NCBI RefSeq assembly: GCF_003234815.2
Contig: NZ_CP126279.1
Coordinates: 62,001 to 126,000, forward strand
DNA length: 64,000 nucleotides
Direction: 5' to 3'
Origin: Curtobacterium sp. MCBD17_035
GTDB taxonomy: Bacteria > Actinomycetota > Actinomycetes > Actinomycetales > Microbacteriaceae
The notes beneath the pieces are model-generated. The model searched no databases. It had not been told where the DNA came from and saw only the letters and a program-made list of their open reading frames with translations. Numbering within the stretch: position 1 is the stretch's first letter; the number at the start of each line of letters is the position of its first letter. Below, piece after piece: positions 9,360 through 18,089 of the stretch. Position numbers and translations under genes: made by a program.

Positions 9360-10451
9360 GTGTCCGCACCCCACACCCCCGTCGGCCAGTTCCCCCAGGT
9401 GCGCCCGCGCCGTCTCCGCGCGACGCCCGCGATGCGTCGACTCGTCGCCGAGACGCGACTGCACCCGGCCGAGTTGGTCCTGCCGATGTTCATCCGCGAG
9501 GGCGCCGACGCCGCGGTGCCGATCACGAGCATGCCCGGGGTGGAGCAGCACTCGCTCGACTCGTTCCGGCGCGCGCTCGTCGAGGCGGCCGAGGTCGGCA
9601 TCGGCGGCGTGAACCTCTTCGGAGTCCCGCAGCACAAGGACGCCACCGGATCCGGCGCCACCGACCCGGACGGCATCCTCAACGTGGCGATCCGTGTGGC
9701 GAAGGAGGAAGTGGGCGACGCGCTCGTCGTCCAGTCCGACCTGTGCCTCGACGAGTTCACCGACCACGGTCACTGCGGGGTGCTCGCTGCGGACGGCTCG
9801 GTCGACAACGACGCGACGCTCGAGCGCTACCGCGACATGGCGGTGGCCCAGGCCGAGGCCGGCGCCGAGCTCGTGTGCATGAGCGGGATGATGGACGGCC
9901 AGATCGCCGCCGCCCGCGACGCGTTGGACGGCGCAGGTCACTCGGGTACGGCCCTCCTGGCGTACGCGGCGAAGTACGCGAGCGCGTTCTACGGGCCGTT
10001 CCGCGAGGCCGTCGCGTCGACGCTCGTCGGCGACCGCCGCACCTACCAGATCGACTCCGGCAACGGGCGTGAGGGCCTGCGCGAGGTCGAGCTCGACATC
10101 GAGGAGGGCGCGGACGTCGTCATGGTGAAGCCCGCGATGAGCTACCTCGACGTGCTCGCCGCCGCCACGGCGATCTCGCCGGTGCCGGTGTGGGCCTACC
10201 AGATCAGCGGCGAGTACGCGATGATCACGGCGGCCGCGCAGAACGGCTGGATCGACCGCGACGCCGCCGCGATGGAGAGCGTCCTCGGCATCAAGCGTGC
10301 CGGTGCGGACGCGATCCTGACCTACTTCGCCGTCGACCTGGCGAAGCGGCTGCGCCAGGAGTCCGGTGCGAGCGGCCGGGTCAGCGGCGCCACCCCGGCG
10401 GCCGGTGCCGAGACCGTGGAACTCTCGAGCGTGGGGAAGTCGACCCGATGA
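9360..10451 (+). CDS. hemB: Delta-aminolevulinic acid dehydratase HemB
   Basis: Condenses two 5-aminolevulinate molecules to porphobilinogen. The 363-residue protein has both active-site lysine regions ([12 protein letters not shown] and [13 protein letters not shown]) and the metal loop [14 protein letters not shown]. Two of the three zinc cysteines of the E. coli type are present and the middle one is Asp, a pattern I recall as usual in actinobacteria. About 25 residues extend past the conserved core at the C-terminus. The GTG start follows the hemD stop by 2 nt, with GGAAGG upstream. Confidence 0.96.
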   Translation: MSAPHTPVGQFPQVRPRRLRATPAMRRLVAETRLHPAELVLPMFIREGADAAVPITSMPGVEQHSLDSFRRALVEAAEVGIGGVNLFGVPQHKDATGSGATDPDGILNVAIRVAKEEVGDALVVQSDLCLDEFTDHGHCGVLAADGSVDNDATLERYRDMAVAQAEAGAELVCMSGMMDGQIAAARDALDGAGHSGTALLAYAAKYASAFYGPFREAVASTLVGDRRTYQIDSGNGREGLREVELDIEEGADVVMVKPAMSYLDVLAAATAISPVPVWAYQISGEYAMITAAAQNGWIDRDAAAMESVLGIKRAGADAILTYFAVDLAKRLRQESGASGRVSGATPAAGAETVELSSVGKSTR

Positions 10452-11779
10452 CGACGAACGACGAGCTGTTCGGTCGCGCGAAGCACGCGATCCCCGGCGG
10501 CGTGAACTCCCCGGTGCGGGCCTACGGCTCGGTCGGCGGGACGCCCCGCTTCCTCGTGGCCGCGCAGGGGCCGTACGTCACCGACGCCGAGGGGCGCGAG
10601 TACGTCGACCTCGTGGCGTCGTGGGGCCCGGCGATCCTCGGGCACGCGCACCCCGGCACGGTCGCCGCTGTGCAGGAGGCCGCTGGCCGCGGGCTCTCGT
10701 TCGGTGCCTCCACGCCGGGCGAGACCGAGCTCGCGGAACTCGTCGAGCAGCGCGTCCGGGTCGGCGGCGCCGGTCCTGTCGAGAAGCTCCGGCTCGTCTC
10801 GACCGGGACCGAGGCGACGATGACCGCGATCCGCCTGGCCCGTGGCTACACCGGCCGGGACCTGCTCGTGAAGTTCGCGGGGCACTACCACGGCCACTCG
10901 GACTCCCTGCTCGCCGAGGCCGGGTCGGGTGTCGCCACGCTCGCACTGCCCGGATCCGCCGGCATCACCGCCGAGACCGCCGCGCAGACCCTCGTGCTGC
11001 CGTACAACGACCTCGACGCCGTCCGGGCCGCGTTCGACGAGCACCATGAGCGGATCGCCGCGGTGATCGTCGAGGCCGCCGCCGCGAACATGGGCGTGCT
11101 CGCGCCCGAGCCGGGGTTCAACCGGGCGCTCGCGCAGATCGTGCAGGAGCAGGGCGCGCTGCTCATCCTCGACGAGGTCCTCACGGGGTTCCGCGTCGGC
11201 CCGGCCGGGTGGTGGGGTCTCGAGGCCGGCGGTGTCGTCCCCGACGGCACCGGATGGCAGCCGGACCTCATCACGTTCGGCAAGGTCGTCGGCGGCGGGA
11301 TGCCCCTGGCGGCCCTGGGCGGTCGGGCCGAGGTCATGGACTTCCTGGCGCCGCTCGGTCCCGTGTACCAGGCGGGGACCCTGTCCGGGAACCCGCTCGC
11401 CGTCGCGGCCGGGCTCGCCACGCTCCGCGCCGCCGACGACGCCGTGTACGCGCACCTCGACCGCACCGCCGACCTGCTGTCCGGCGCGGTCTCCGCGGCG
11501 TTGACCGCCGAGGGCGTCGCCCACACCGTGCAGCGTGCCGGGAACCTGTTCTCGTTCGCGTTCACCGCCGAGCCGCCGCGGACCTACGACGACGTCCGTG
11601 CGCAGGAGGCCTGGCGGTACCCGCCGTTCTTCCACGCCATGCTCGACGCGGGCGTCACGCTGCCGCCGAGCGTGTTCGAGGCGTGGTTCCTGACGGCCGC
11701 GCACGACGACCGCGCCATCGGTCGCGTCCTGGAGGCCCTGCCCGCCGCCGCCAGGGCCGCTGCCGCCGCCTCGGCGTAG
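10448..11779 (+). CDS. hemL: Glutamate-1-semialdehyde 2,1-aminomutase HemL
   Basis: PLP-dependent aminomutase that makes 5-aminolevulinate from the HemA product. The 443-residue protein has the N-terminal [14 protein letters not shown], the PLP-phosphate region [28 protein letters not shown], and the Schiff-base lysine K279 in [19 protein letters not shown]. The start overlaps the hemB stop (ATGA). It is the last gene of the heme operon; a 100-nt gap follows before the MarR gene. No terminator with a T-run is obvious. Confidence 0.97.
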   Translation: MTTNDELFGRAKHAIPGGVNSPVRAYGSVGGTPRFLVAAQGPYVTDAEGREYVDLVASWGPAILGHAHPGTVAAVQEAAGRGLSFGASTPGETELAELVEQRVRVGGAGPVEKLRLVSTGTEATMTAIRLARGYTGRDLLVKFAGHYHGHSDSLLAEAGSGVATLALPGSAGITAETAAQTLVLPYNDLDAVRAAFDEHHERIAAVIVEAAAANMGVLAPEPGFNRALAQIVQEQGALLILDEVLTGFRVGPAGWWGLEAGGVVPDGTGWQPDLITFGKVVGGGMPLAALGGRAEVMDFLAPLGPVYQAGTLSGNPLAVAAGLATLRAADDAVYAHLDRTADLLSGAVSAALTAEGVAHTVQRAGNLFSFAFTAEPPRTYDDVRAQEAWRYPPFFHAMLDAGVTLPPSVFEAWFLTAAHDDRAIGRVLEALPAAARAAAAASA

Positions 11780-11881
11780 GCAGGGCCGGGAGCGGGCCGC
11801 TGGTCGGCCGGTCGCCGGTCGCCCGTCGCGGGTCGGCCGGCTCTGTCGCGAACGCCTCCGTTGTGTCAGTCTGGGGATCCC

Positions 11882-12376
11882 ATGGACGCCGCCGCCGAGG
11901 ACCTGACCGCCGTGCTCCCGCCGTCGGCTGCCGTGCTCGCCTCGCGGGCGATGCTCGGGATCGTCGCCGCCTCGCTCGAGTCCGCGCTCGAGCAGGTGAC
12001 CGTCCCGCAGCTCCGGACCCTCGTGGTGCTCGTGGCGCGTGGGCCGGTCCGCGCGGGGGTCCTCGCCGAGGAGACCGGTGCGAGTCCGTCGACCCTCACG
12101 CGGACGGTCGACCGCCTGGAGCGGGACGGCTGGGTCCGGCGGAACAGCGCGCCGAGTTCCCGCCGCGAGACCCTGGTGGTGCCGACGCGACGGGCGATCG
12201 CGCTCGTCGAGGACGTGACGCGCCGGCGGACCGAGGGGATCGAGCGGGTCCTGGCCCGGCTGTCCGACCAGGATCGGGCGGCCGTCGTGCGCGGATTCGA
12301 CCTGTTCAGCGGAGCCGCCGGCGAGTTCGACCGGCGGCGGCTGCTCGGGCTCGGCATCGGCGACGAGCGCGGCTGA
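11882..12376 (+). CDS. MarR-family transcriptional regulator
   Basis: A 164-residue winged-helix protein. VPQLRTLVVLVARGPVRAGVLAEETGASPSTLTRTVDRLERDGWVRR covers the recognition helix and the start of the wing, which is typical of MarR regulators of drug, phenolic or stress responses. The ligand and targets are unknown. The ATG at 11882 is preceded by TGGGGA 6 nt upstream, and a GTG at 11861 is the alternative. It lies 102 nt after hemL and 21 nt before the nucleotidyltransferase gene, with which it may be co-transcribed. Confidence 0.85.
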   Translation: MDAAAEDLTAVLPPSAAVLASRAMLGIVAASLESALEQVTVPQLRTLVVLVARGPVRAGVLAEETGASPSTLTRTVDRLERDGWVRRNSAPSSRRETLVVPTRRAIALVEDVTRRRTEGIERVLARLSDQDRAAVVRGFDLFSGAAGEFDRRRLLGLGIGDERG

Positions 12377-12397
12377 CGGATGCCGGAGCACTGACCG

Positions 12398-13204
12398 ATG
12401 TCCTCCCCCCAGCACACCCTCGACGACGACGCGTTCCTCGACGACGTCGCCGACCGCCTGGCAGCGCTCCCCGGCGTGGAGGCCGTCGCACTCGGCGGTT
12501 CCCGAGCGCAGGGGACGAACCGCCCGGACAGTGACTGGGACGTGGCGGTCTACCACCGCGACGCGTTCGATCCGCAGGTGGTCCGGGACCTCGGGTGGCC
12601 CGGGCACCTGACCGGACTCGGTGGCTGGGGCAGGATCTTCAACGGTGGCGGCGCGGTCACCGTGGACGGACGGTCCGTCGACATCCACTACCGTGACCTC
12701 GACCTCATCGACGCGGTCCACGACGACGCCGTCCGCGGACGGTTCACCATCGAGCCCCTGCTGTTCCACCAGGCGGGCCTGCCGAGCACCATCCTCCTGG
12801 CGGAACTGGCCTCGAACCGCACCCTCCGTGGGCAGGTGCCCCGGTGGGAGTACCCGGAGGCGCTCCGCACGTCCGCCCCCGGCGTGTGGTGGACGAACGC
12901 CGACCTGACCCTGCACTACGCGAGGGAAGGCCACGCCCGCCACGGACGGGTCGCGCAGTGCGCCGGTCTCATCAGCGAGGCCGCGTGCCACGCCGGGCAT
13001 GCCGTCCTGGCACGTCGCGGCGAGTGGGTGACGAACGAGAAGCGACTCCTCGCCCGGGCGGGGCTGTCGGGCATCGACGACGTGGTGGCGGGTCTGGGGA
13101 CCGAGGTGCCGGACCTCCTCCGGGGCGCGGACCGGGCGCGGGCGTTCCTCGAGGCGGCGGTCCGGCGCGAGGGGATCGGGGGCGAGCCGCCCCGCGCCGG
13201 GTGA
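12398..13204 (+). CDS. Nucleotidyltransferase-domain protein
   Basis: A 268-residue protein with the polymerase-beta-type nucleotidyltransferase signature GGSRAQGTNRPDSDWDVAVY at about residues 32-51. It contains the GS-x-A-x-G motif and the paired metal-binding Asp residues (S-D-x-D), and a third acidic residue is likely in VDIHYRD. This fold transfers nucleotides to drugs, proteins or RNA, and the substrate is not evident. Aminoglycoside nucleotidyltransferases are one related group, but I see no specific support for resistance. It sits after the MarR gene and converges on the GH4 gene. Confidence 0.8.
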   Translation: MSSPQHTLDDDAFLDDVADRLAALPGVEAVALGGSRAQGTNRPDSDWDVAVYHRDAFDPQVVRDLGWPGHLTGLGGWGRIFNGGGAVTVDGRSVDIHYRDLDLIDAVHDDAVRGRFTIEPLLFHQAGLPSTILLAELASNRTLRGQVPRWEYPEALRTSAPGVWWTNADLTLHYAREGHARHGRVAQCAGLISEAACHAGHAVLARRGEWVTNEKRLLARAGLSGIDDVVAGLGTEVPDLLRGADRARAFLEAAVRREGIGGEPPRAG

Positions 13205-13249
13205 ACCGACGGGTCGGCCCCGTCCGCCCACACGCCGGATCCCGCTCGG

Positions 13250-14608
13250 TCAGTGCGTCAGGACGGCCGCCACCTCGGGGATCCGCGCGACGTACCCGTC
13301 GAGCAACGAGCGCGCGACCGTGACGCTGTCGACGAGCGGATGGAGCGCGAACGCCTGCAGGGCCTCCGATCGCGACCCGGTGAGCCCGGCGGCGATCGTG
13401 TGCCGCTCGACGTCCTTGACCTGCGCCATGAGCCCGATCTGGTGGAGGTCCGGCTGCTCCGTCGCCAACGGGTGCACGCCGTTCGCGTCGACCATCGTGG
13501 GCACCTCGACCACGGCGTCGTCGGGCAGGGCCTGGATCGTGCCGCGGTTCCGGACGTTGAGGATCATCGTCTGCCGCTCGTTCCGGCTGATCGCGGCCAT
13601 CACGCCGAGGGCGACCCCCGCGTAGCCCTGGTGCGCGGGGTCGGTCTCGCGCTCCTTCGGGTCGACGGGCTCGTCCTGCGTGCCGCCCTTCGCCTCGGCC
13701 ATGTACGAGGCACTGCGCCGGGCGACGGTCTCGCGCCAGAGATCGGCGACCCCGTTCCCCGCGGCCGTGGCCCGGTCGTAGAAGGCGCCCTGGGACTCGG
13801 CGAGGAAGTCACCGCGGGTCTTGCCGGAGTCGATGATCGTCCGCACGGCGTCGCGGTTGAAGTAGTAGTAGAAGAGGTACTCGTTCGGGATCGCGCCGAG
13901 GGAGCGGATCCAGTCGAGTCCGAAGACGTGGCCCTCCTCCATGGCGGCGAGGCGGGCGTCGTCGGCCAGCAGCTCGGGCAGGACGTCGCGGCCGTCGTAC
14001 AGGACGCGGCGCATCCAGCCGAGGTGGTTGAGCCCGACGTAGTCCATCTGCACCCGCGTGTGGTCGAGCCCGAGGGTGCCCGCGACGCGACGCCCGAGAC
14101 CGGACGGGGTGTCGCAGATGCCGAGCACGCGGTCGCCGAGCACGGTCTGCATCGCCTCGGTGATGATGCCCGCGGGGTTCGTGAAGTTCATGACGTAGGC
14201 GTCGGGTGCGAGGTCCGCGATGACCCTGGCCGCCTCGACCATGACCGGGACGGTGCGGATCGCGTACGCGAGGCCGCCGGGTCCCGTGGTCTCCTGGCCG
14301 AGCACGTCGAGGTCGAGGGCGACGTGCTCGTCGCAACGCCGTCCCTCCAGGCCGCCGACGCGGAGCGCGGCGAACACGTACTGGCTCCCCGCCACGGCGT
14401 CCTGGAGGACCGTGGTCGGCACGAGTCGCGGCGCGTCCTCGAACCCGGCCGCGAGCTCGGTGAGGATCGCGACCATGGCGGCGAGGCGGCGTTCGTCGAC
14501 GTCGTACAGCGCGACCTCGTCCACGCGGGGCGTGCCGGTGTCGCGGAGCAGCGCCTGGTACACGTACGGCGTGCGGAACCCGCCGCCTCCGAGGATGCAG
14601 AGCTTCAT
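13250..14608 (-). CDS. Glycoside hydrolase family 4 (6-phospho-beta-glucosidase-like)
   Basis: A 452-residue NAD-dependent GH4 glycosidase. It has the Rossmann motif LCILGGGGFRTPYV at the start, NFTNPAGIITEA, CDTPSGLGRR with the metal-binding Cys, and LNHLGW with the second metal ligand His. GH4 enzymes use an oxidation-elimination mechanism with NAD and manganese. The best match in type is 6-phospho-beta-glucosidase, but the neighbours encode ABC uptake and a PfkB kinase rather than a PTS, so the true substrate may be unphosphorylated or phosphorylated after uptake. The ATG overlaps the DeoR stop, so the two genes are coupled. Confidence 0.9.
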   Translation of the reverse strand: MKLCILGGGGFRTPYVYQALLRDTGTPRVDEVALYDVDERRLAAMVAILTELAAGFEDAPRLVPTTVLQDAVAGSQYVFAALRVGGLEGRRCDEHVALDLDVLGQETTGPGGLAYAIRTVPVMVEAARVIADLAPDAYVMNFTNPAGIITEAMQTVLGDRVLGICDTPSGLGRRVAGTLGLDHTRVQMDYVGLNHLGWMRRVLYDGRDVLPELLADDARLAAMEEGHVFGLDWIRSLGAIPNEYLFYYYFNRDAVRTIIDSGKTRGDFLAESQGAFYDRATAAGNGVADLWRETVARRSASYMAEAKGGTQDEPVDPKERETDPAHQGYAGVALGVMAAISRNERQTMILNVRNRGTIQALPDDAVVEVPTMVDANGVHPLATEQPDLHQIGLMAQVKDVERHTIAAGLTGSRSEALQAFALHPLVDSVTVARSLLDGYVARIPEVAAVLTH

Positions 14609-15381
14609 GCGATGGTGACCTCTCCGCCGGCGTTCCGGCACAGTGCGAGCGTGTCGTCAGGGGCGCCCGTGGTGGTGACCAGGGCGTCGACGTCGGTGAG
14701 GGAGCAGAGCCGGAGGGCTCCGGTCCCGGGGAACTTGGCCTCGGACGCGAGCAGGACGACCTTGTCCGACGCCGCGATCATCGACTGCTTGATGGGGGCC
14801 TCCACGGCCATGTTGTCGACGACGTGCCCGTTCGCACGCACCCCGGTGCACGACAGGAACAGGACGTCCGCGCTGATCTGGCTCAGCGCGAGTTCGGCGA
14901 GGGACCCGACGAGCGTGCGGTAGTTGCGGCGGACCACGCCGCCGAGCAGGACGAGCCGCACGGCGCGGTCGTCGCGGAGCTCGTCGAAGACGGCGAGGTT
15001 CGAGGTGACGACGGTGACGTCACGACCGTGCAGGCGGCGCGCGAGCAGCGGCGTCGTGGTGCCGATGTCGAGCAGCACGACGTTCCCGTCGGCGACCATC
15101 GCGGCCGCGGCCTCGGCCATCCGTTCCTTGAGATCGAGGTCGCGCCCGTCGTCGAACGGCCCCTCGGCGCGGACGCGGCCGTGGTCCTCGACGGTCGTGC
15201 CGGGCTTCAGGACCGCGCCGCCGTACGTGCGGGTCAGCTCGCCGTTGCGGTCGAGCACCTCGAGGTCGCGGCGGATCGTCGCCTCGCTCACGTCGAGCGC
15301 GGCGGCGAGTTCCCGCACGGAGGCGGCACCCTCGGCGCGCAGGGCGCTGATGATGCGGTTCTGCCGTTCGCGCAGGATCAT
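14605..15381 (-). CDS. DeoR-family sugar-responsive repressor
   Basis: A 258-residue DeoR/GlpR-type regulator. The N-terminal helix-turn-helix is RQNRIISALRAEGAASVRELAAALDVSEATIRRDL, and the C-terminal isomerase-like sensor domain has DIGTTTPLLARRL and TVVTSNLAVFDEL. These repressors usually sense a phosphorylated sugar, here plausibly the product of the divergent PfkB kinase. It is co-directional with the GH4 gene and divergent from the kinase and transporter genes, so a shared 200-bp region probably carries its operators. The start is 6 nt after TAGAGT and has no ribosome site, so it is probably leaderless. Confidence 0.92.
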   Translation of the reverse strand: MILRERQNRIISALRAEGAASVRELAAALDVSEATIRRDLEVLDRNGELTRTYGGAVLKPGTTVEDHGRVRAEGPFDDGRDLDLKERMAEAAAAMVADGNVVLLDIGTTTPLLARRLHGRDVTVVTSNLAVFDELRDDRAVRLVLLGGVVRRNYRTLVGSLAELALSQISADVLFLSCTGVRANGHVVDNMAVEAPIKQSMIAASDKVVLLASEAKFPGTGALRLCSLTDVDALVTTTGAPDDTLALCRNAGGEVTIA

Positions 15382-15387
15382 GCCGTC

Positions 15388-15393
15388 ACTCTA
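15388..15393 (-). promoter_or_regulatory. -10 element, probable leaderless promoter of the DeoR-GH4 operon
   Basis: TAGAGT on the minus strand, 6 nt before the DeoR ATG, with no ribosome site between. Confidence 0.45.
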
Positions 15394-15426
15394 ACCACGC
15401 CGTGCTCGACTTCGGGCAAACCCGAG

Positions 15427-15465
15427 CAGAACCGCACCGGAGATGAACAGGATTAACAGAACCGC
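15427..15465. promoter_or_regulatory. Candidate DeoR operator: direct repeat CAGAACCGC
   Basis: The 9-mer CAGAACCGC occurs at 15427-15435 and again at 15457-15465, 30 bp apart (about three helical turns). They lie in the 200-bp region between the divergent DeoR and PfkB genes. Direct repeats on one helix face suit a multimeric DeoR repressor. The regulator link is inferred from position only. Confidence 0.4.
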
Positions 15466-15581
15466 GTCACTTCGGTAATGTGCCGGAAACACCGAGTGCA
15501 CAGGCTTGCAGGACATCGGGCGGAACCGCGACGTCGTGCAGCACGCACCCGGACGCGGAACCGCGATGACGAGGAGCCTCC

Positions 15582-16640
15582 GTGACCGACAGCCAGCGCG
15601 CCGACCCCGGCGGGACGGACCTGCCCGCCACCGGCCTGCCCCGCGCCGCCGACCTGCCCCCCGCCGCCGACCTGCCCGGTGCGGCCGACCTGCCCGGTGC
15701 GATCGACCTGCTGTTCGCGGGCGACGTCTTCTGCGACGTCGTGTTCTCGGGCGTCTCCGTGCCCGAACCCGGCACCGAGGTGTACGCCGACGGGTTCACC
15801 GTGACGCCCGGCGGTGTCGCGAACCGCGCGGTCGCCGCGGCCCGGGCCGGTGCGAGCACGCGGATCCTCGCCCGCCTCGGCGACGACCCGCTGGGCACCC
15901 ACGTCCGCGCCGTGCTCGACGCCGAGCCGGACCTCGACACGAGCCTGCTCGAACTGGTGCCCGGACACCAGAGCCCCGTCACGGTGGCCCTCACCGGTGC
16001 GCACGACCGGAGCTTCATCACCTACCAGGAGGCCCTCGGGCACCTCGAGCTCCCGGACGACCTCGGGCCCGTCGGCGCGACGCACGTCGGCATCGCGCAC
16101 GAGCTGCCGCCATGGGTCGCCCGGCTGCGCGCGGCGGGCACGACCGTCGTCGGCGGTGTCGGCTGGGACCACACCGGCGAGTGGGGGTCGCACGTGCTCG
16201 ACCGCCTCGCCGAGGTCGACGTGTTCGTGCCGAACGACGTCGAGGCGATGCGCTACACCCGCACCGACGACGCAGTCGCCGCCGCACGCGTGCTCGCCGA
16301 GCGGGTCCCGCTCGCCGTCGTCACGCGTGGCGCGGCGGGCGTCGTCGCCGTCGACGGCGGCACCGGTACGGTGGTCGAGGTCCCGACCGTGACCGTCCCG
16401 GTCGTCGACCCCACCGGCGCCGGCGACGTCTTCGTCGCCACGTTCATGGCGTCGGCATCGCGCGGCTGGGACCTCCGCACGCGCCTCCGGTTCGCGGGGC
16501 TGTGCGCGTCGATGTCCGTCACCGGACTCGGCGGTGCCGCGAGCGCACCGCGACCTGCCGACCTCGTCGCGTTCGTCGACCGGCACCGTCCGGACGGCGA
16601 CTGGGCGTTCCTCCGGGAGGCCCTGCTCCCGACCGCCTGA
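15582..16640 (+). CDS. PfkB-family carbohydrate kinase
   Basis: A 352-residue ribokinase-type kinase. It has the N-terminal sugar-binding region VTPGGVANRAVAAARAG with RLGDDPLG, and the C-terminal signature VVDPTGAGDVFVATFMAS with the catalytic Asp. It phosphorylates a sugar or nucleoside, probably the solute imported by the following ABC genes. GAGGAG at 15571-15576 precedes the GTG start. The first 44 residues are unusual: an 18-bp direct repeat gives four A-A/I-D-L-P-type units (residues 21-44) before the kinase fold begins at LLFAGDVFCDVV. Confidence 0.9.
   Translation: MTDSQRADPGGTDLPATGLPRAADLPPAADLPGAADLPGAIDLLFAGDVFCDVVFSGVSVPEPGTEVYADGFTVTPGGVANRAVAAARAGASTRILARLGDDPLGTHVRAVLDAEPDLDTSLLELVPGHQSPVTVALTGAHDRSFITYQEALGHLELPDDLGPVGATHVGIAHELPPWVARLRAAGTTVVGGVGWDHTGEWGSHVLDRLAEVDVFVPNDVEAMRYTRTDDAVAAARVLAERVPLAVVTRGAAGVVAVDGGTGTVVEVPTVTVPVVDPTGAGDVFVATFMASASRGWDLRTRLRFAGLCASMSVTGLGGAASAPRPADLVAFVDRHRPDGDWAFLREALLPTA
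15642..15713 (+). repeat. 18-bp tandem repeat inside the PfkB N-terminus (4 units)
   Basis: Four imperfect 18-bp units, each ending in GACCTG or GACCTGCCC, encode RAADLP, PAADLP, GAADLP and GAIDLL in frame. The repeat lies before the kinase fold and could vary in copy number without a frameshift. Confidence 0.7.
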
Positions 16641-16725
16641 CCGGCCCGCTCCGTCACCACCACCACACCCGCCCACCACCTCCACCGCCGCCGCGCTCCC
16701 CGCGACCCGGAGATCGGAACGAACC

Positions 16726-18087
16726 ATGAAGACCACCAGGAAGGCACCGCTCCTCGTCGGTGTGGCGACCGCGCTCGCGCTCGGCCTCGCAGCGTGCACC
16801 CCCGGCGGCACGTCCGCCTCGAGCGACCAGAGCCTCGGCCCCGTGTCGAAGAGCGTCGGATCGGGCCGGACGACCCTGACGGTGTGGGACCAGAACACCG
16901 ACGGCGGCATCGACGAGGCGCAGCAGCAGCTCAACGCGGCGTTCGAGAAGGCGCACCCGAACATCACCGTCAAGCGGGTCTCGCGGTCGTTCGCGGACCT
17001 CAAGACGACGCTGAAGCTCGCGCTCTCGGGGGACAACCCGCCCGACGTCGTGCAGGCGAACCAGGGCTACCCGGACATGGGCGCGTTCGTCAAGGCCGGA
17101 CTGCTCCGTCCCGTCGACGACTACGCGAAGCTGTACGGCTGGAACGACTACTACCCGTCGAGCCTGCTCAAGCTCAACTCGTTCTCGTCGAACGGAACGA
17201 CCTGGCAGGGCGACCACCTGTACGGCGTCTCGCAGACGGGTGAGCTCGTCGGGCTGTACTACGACAAGGCGGTGCTCGCGAAGGCCGGGATCACGAACCC
17301 CCCGACGACCGTGTCCGAGCTCACCGACGACATGGCGAAGGTCAAGGCCGCCGGATCGCTGCCGCTGAGCTACGGCGACGTCGAGAAGAGCCCGGGCATC
17401 CACCTGTACGGCTTCGTGCTCTCAGCGCTCGCCGGGCACGACGCGGTGAACGACCTCGTCACGTCGGAGCGCGGCTCGTGGACCGGCTCCGACGAGGTCA
17501 CCGCGGCGAAGACGATCCAGGGCTGGCAGGAGAAGGGCTACATCACGCCGGGCGCCAACGGGGTCTCGCGTGACGACGCCGTCGCGGCCTTCGGCAAGGG
17601 GCAGTCCGCGTTCCTCGTGACCGGGACCTGGTACGAGGCGACGCTCGAGGCCGCCGCCGCCGCGAAGGACATCGGCTTCACGGCGCTCACCCCGAAGGGC
17701 TCGGACACGCCGGTCACCATGGGCGGCGAGGGGCTCGCGTGGGCGCTGACCTCGAAGACGATGCACCCGGACGCCGCGGCCGCGTACGTCGACTTCATCA
17801 CGAACGCGAAGGCGTCCGAGACCCTCGTGAAGACGGGCAACCTGCCCACGGTCGTCCCGAGCAGCGACACCCCGGCCTCGGGCACGATCTCGGGCGACAT
17901 CACGAGCGAGTACAAGGAGATCTCGCAGGCGAACGGCATCACGCCCTACCTCGACTACGCGACCCCGACGTTCTACGACACCCTCACCGCCGCGGCGCAG
18001 GACCTCGTCGCGGGCAAGGCGACGCCGCAGCAGTTCACGCAGACGCTGCAGACGGACTACGCGGCGTTCGGCAAGAGCCGCGGCTGA
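16726..18087 (+). CDS. ABC transporter sugar-binding lipoprotein
   Basis: A 453-residue extracellular solute-binding protein of the family-1 (sugar) type. It has a lipoprotein signal peptide: basic MKTTRK, a hydrophobic core, and the lipobox LGLAAC with Cys at about residue 24. The mature part contains the family features LTVWDQNTDGG, DVVQANQGY, GLYYDKAVLAKAGI and the GGEGLAWAL region. It follows the PfkB kinase by 85 nt and precedes two permeases by 2 nt, defining a CUT1-type uptake operon. The ligand is not identifiable; a glycoside acted on by the divergent GH4 enzyme is a reasonable guess. Confidence 0.93.
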   Translation: MKTTRKAPLLVGVATALALGLAACTPGGTSASSDQSLGPVSKSVGSGRTTLTVWDQNTDGGIDEAQQQLNAAFEKAHPNITVKRVSRSFADLKTTLKLALSGDNPPDVVQANQGYPDMGAFVKAGLLRPVDDYAKLYGWNDYYPSSLLKLNSFSSNGTTWQGDHLYGVSQTGELVGLYYDKAVLAKAGITNPPTTVSELTDDMAKVKAAGSLPLSYGDVEKSPGIHLYGFVLSALAGHDAVNDLVTSERGSWTGSDEVTAAKTIQGWQEKGYITPGANGVSRDDAVAAFGKGQSAFLVTGTWYEATLEAAAAAKDIGFTALTPKGSDTPVTMGGEGLAWALTSKTMHPDAAAAYVDFITNAKASETLVKTGNLPTVVPSSDTPASGTISGDITSEYKEISQANGITPYLDYATPTFYDTLTAAAQDLVAGKATPQQFTQTLQTDYAAFGKSRG

Positions 18088-18089
18088 GC

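Noticed and set aside
9749-9780. HemB metal-site cysteine change as an oddity
   Set aside because: The C-x-D pattern with one cysteine replaced is, to my knowledge, usual in actinobacterial HemB, so it is only noted in the annotation.
7503-9941. 812-codon open frame on the minus strand across hemC-hemD-hemB
   Set aside because: Shadow of very high GC genes on the plus strand; the translation is Arg/Ser/Ala-rich with no domain, and all three plus-strand genes are clear enzymes.
10322-13231. 969-codon minus-strand frame across hemB, hemL, MarR and nucleotidyltransferase genes
   Set aside because: Low-complexity translation opposite four recognisable genes; high-GC sequences leave such frames open by chance.
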